Shown piece after piece: positions 25,709-27,035 of a DNA stretch of 27,035 bases. Location of the stretch: NCBI GenBank assembly GCA_964392615.1, contig CAYMRB010000083.1:1-27035 (forward strand), written 5' to 3'. Each line of letters starts with the position of its first letter. Within the stretch, counting starts at the first letter, position 1. Both the position numbers and the translations under genes were made by a program. The stretch comes from CAYMRB01 sp964392615. Its GTDB lineage: Bacteria; Planctomycetota; UBA8108. The notes beneath the pieces are model-generated. The model saw only the letters and a list, made by a program, of their open reading frames with translations, did no database searches and was not told where the DNA came from.

Positions 25709-27035
25709 AGGTATCCGCGTTCATCTGGTAAGCCTCGGCTGCCCGAAGAACCTGGTCGACAGCGAGATGATCCTCGGTGGTCTCGGCCAGCAGGGCTTCG
25801 TCATCACGCCGGACGCCGACGACGCCGATGTCCTCGTCGTCAACACTTGCGGTTTCATCGATACCGCCAAGGAGGAGTCGGTCCAGGCGATCCTCGAGGC
25901 GTGCGAGATCAAGAACGGCTCGGACCGCCCGAAGAAGGTGATCGCGGCCGGCTGCCTGAGCCAGCGCTACGGCGCCGATCTGCGCGACGAGATCCCCGAG
26001 CTCGACGCGATCGTCGGCCTCGGCGAGTACGGCGACCTCGGCTCGACGCTGCAAGGCATGTTCGCGTCCGCCCCGACCGCCGGGCCGGATGCGGGCGCCG
26101 TCCTCAAGGTCACGGATCCGACCAAGGCCTGCCACGCGGAGGTCGGACGGTTCCGCCTGACCCCGACGCACTACAGCTATCTGCGCATCTCCGAGGGTTG
26201 CGACAACCCGTGCACGTTCTGCGCGATCCCGGCGATTCGCGGGCGATTCCGCTCGAAGCCCGTCGAGGCTCTCGAGGCCGAAGCGCGCGAGCTCGTCGCG
26301 AGCGGCGCGAGCGAGGTCGTCCTCATCTCGCAGGACACGACGTCCTACGGCGTCGATCTCGACGGCGAACTCCAGCTCGCGACCTTGCTCGAACGGCTGG
26401 CCGCGATCGACGGAATCGAGTGGATTCGCGTCTTGTACGCGTACCCTGCGTACATGACCGACGCGATGATCGATGCGATTGCAGCGCTCGACAAGGTCGT
26501 GAACTACGTCGACATGCCGCTCCAACATATCTCGGATCGTATGCTGCGACGCATGGGGCGTCGCATGCTGGAGGCGAAGACGCGCGAACTCGTTGATCGC
26601 ATGCGCGAGCGCATCCCCGGACTCTACCTGCGGACGACGTTTCTCGTCGGCTTTCCCGGCGAAAACGATCACGACTTCGCGGCGCTCCGTGACTTCGTAC
26701 GCGACGCGCGCTTCGAGCGGCTGGGCGTGTTCCCGTACTCGAAAGAGGAGGATACGCCGTCTGCGGAGTTCGACGATCAGGTGCCGGAGGAGATCGCACA
26801 CGAACGCATGGAAGAGCTGATGCTCATCCAGCAGCAAATCGCGTTCGAGCACAACCGGGCACGGATCGGGACCGAAGTCGACGTCGTTCTCGACAGCGAC
26901 GAGGAAGCCATGGAGGTGGTCGACGGCCCCGCTCTGGTCGCGGCTCGCGGGCGAAGCTTCGGCGAGAGCCCCGAGATCGACCCGGCGATTCTCGTCGAAC
27001 GTGCGGACAGCGGTCACGATTCGGGGGCGTCGTCG

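Overview
This is a gene-dense, high-GC (about two-thirds G+C by eye) bacterial chromosome segment. It holds 19 near-complete or complete protein genes, plus a 3' fragment at the left edge and a gene cut by the right edge. I see no tRNA, rRNA, CRISPR array, insertion sequence or phage gene. The organism is Gram-negative-like: it has an AsmA-type envelope protein, SecG, and sensor kinases with periplasmic loops. Three traits fit Planctomycetota or a neighbouring deep-branching phylum: a secreted HEAT-repeat/von Willebrand A protein, separate coaC and coaB genes, and the order tpiA-secG-yicC-gmk-rpoZ-coaC-coaB. This placement is an inference from gene content, not a phylogeny.

Left part (1-8317): a gene tail overlaps a DUF1294 membrane protein on the plus strand. 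The rest is on the minus strand. It comprises a spore-photolyase-like radical SAM protein, a LarA/DUF2088 protein, the secreted HEAT+VWA protein, a GGDEF diguanylate cyclase, a VOC-domain protein and a fumarylacetoacetate-hydrolase-family enzyme. The last three look like one minus-strand unit (FAH, then VOC, then GGDEF). The GGDEF gene carries an in-frame TAG inside what reads as its N-terminal PAS-like domain.

Middle (8318-17880): mutY diverges from the FAH gene and converges on two tandem, paralogous hybrid histidine kinases. One has a CHASE8-like sensor and one receiver; the other has almost no sensor and two receivers. Upstream of them lie a 1097-residue AsmA-like envelope protein and tsaB, coupled by an ATGA overlap.

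Right part (17881-27035): the plus-strand housekeeping block tpiA-secG-yicC-gmk-rpoZ-coaC-coaB-ftsK-rimO covers glycolysis, protein export, RNA turnover, nucleotide metabolism, RNA polymerase, CoA synthesis, chromosome translocation and ribosome modification. A near-consensus sigma70 promoter (TTGACA, 17 bp, TACGAT) precedes tpiA. A motif resembling a flagellar sigma28 promoter precedes ftsK. Long hairpins lie between secG and yicC and, most strikingly, between rpoZ and coaC.

I do not see a clearly new defence or mobile system. The points most worth checking are the interrupted GGDEF gene, the rpoZ-coaC hairpin, the sigma28-like motif before ftsK, the charge-segregated EYEYV-rich linker in FtsK, the palindrome flanking the -10 box of the HEAT+VWA gene, and the duplicated kinases.
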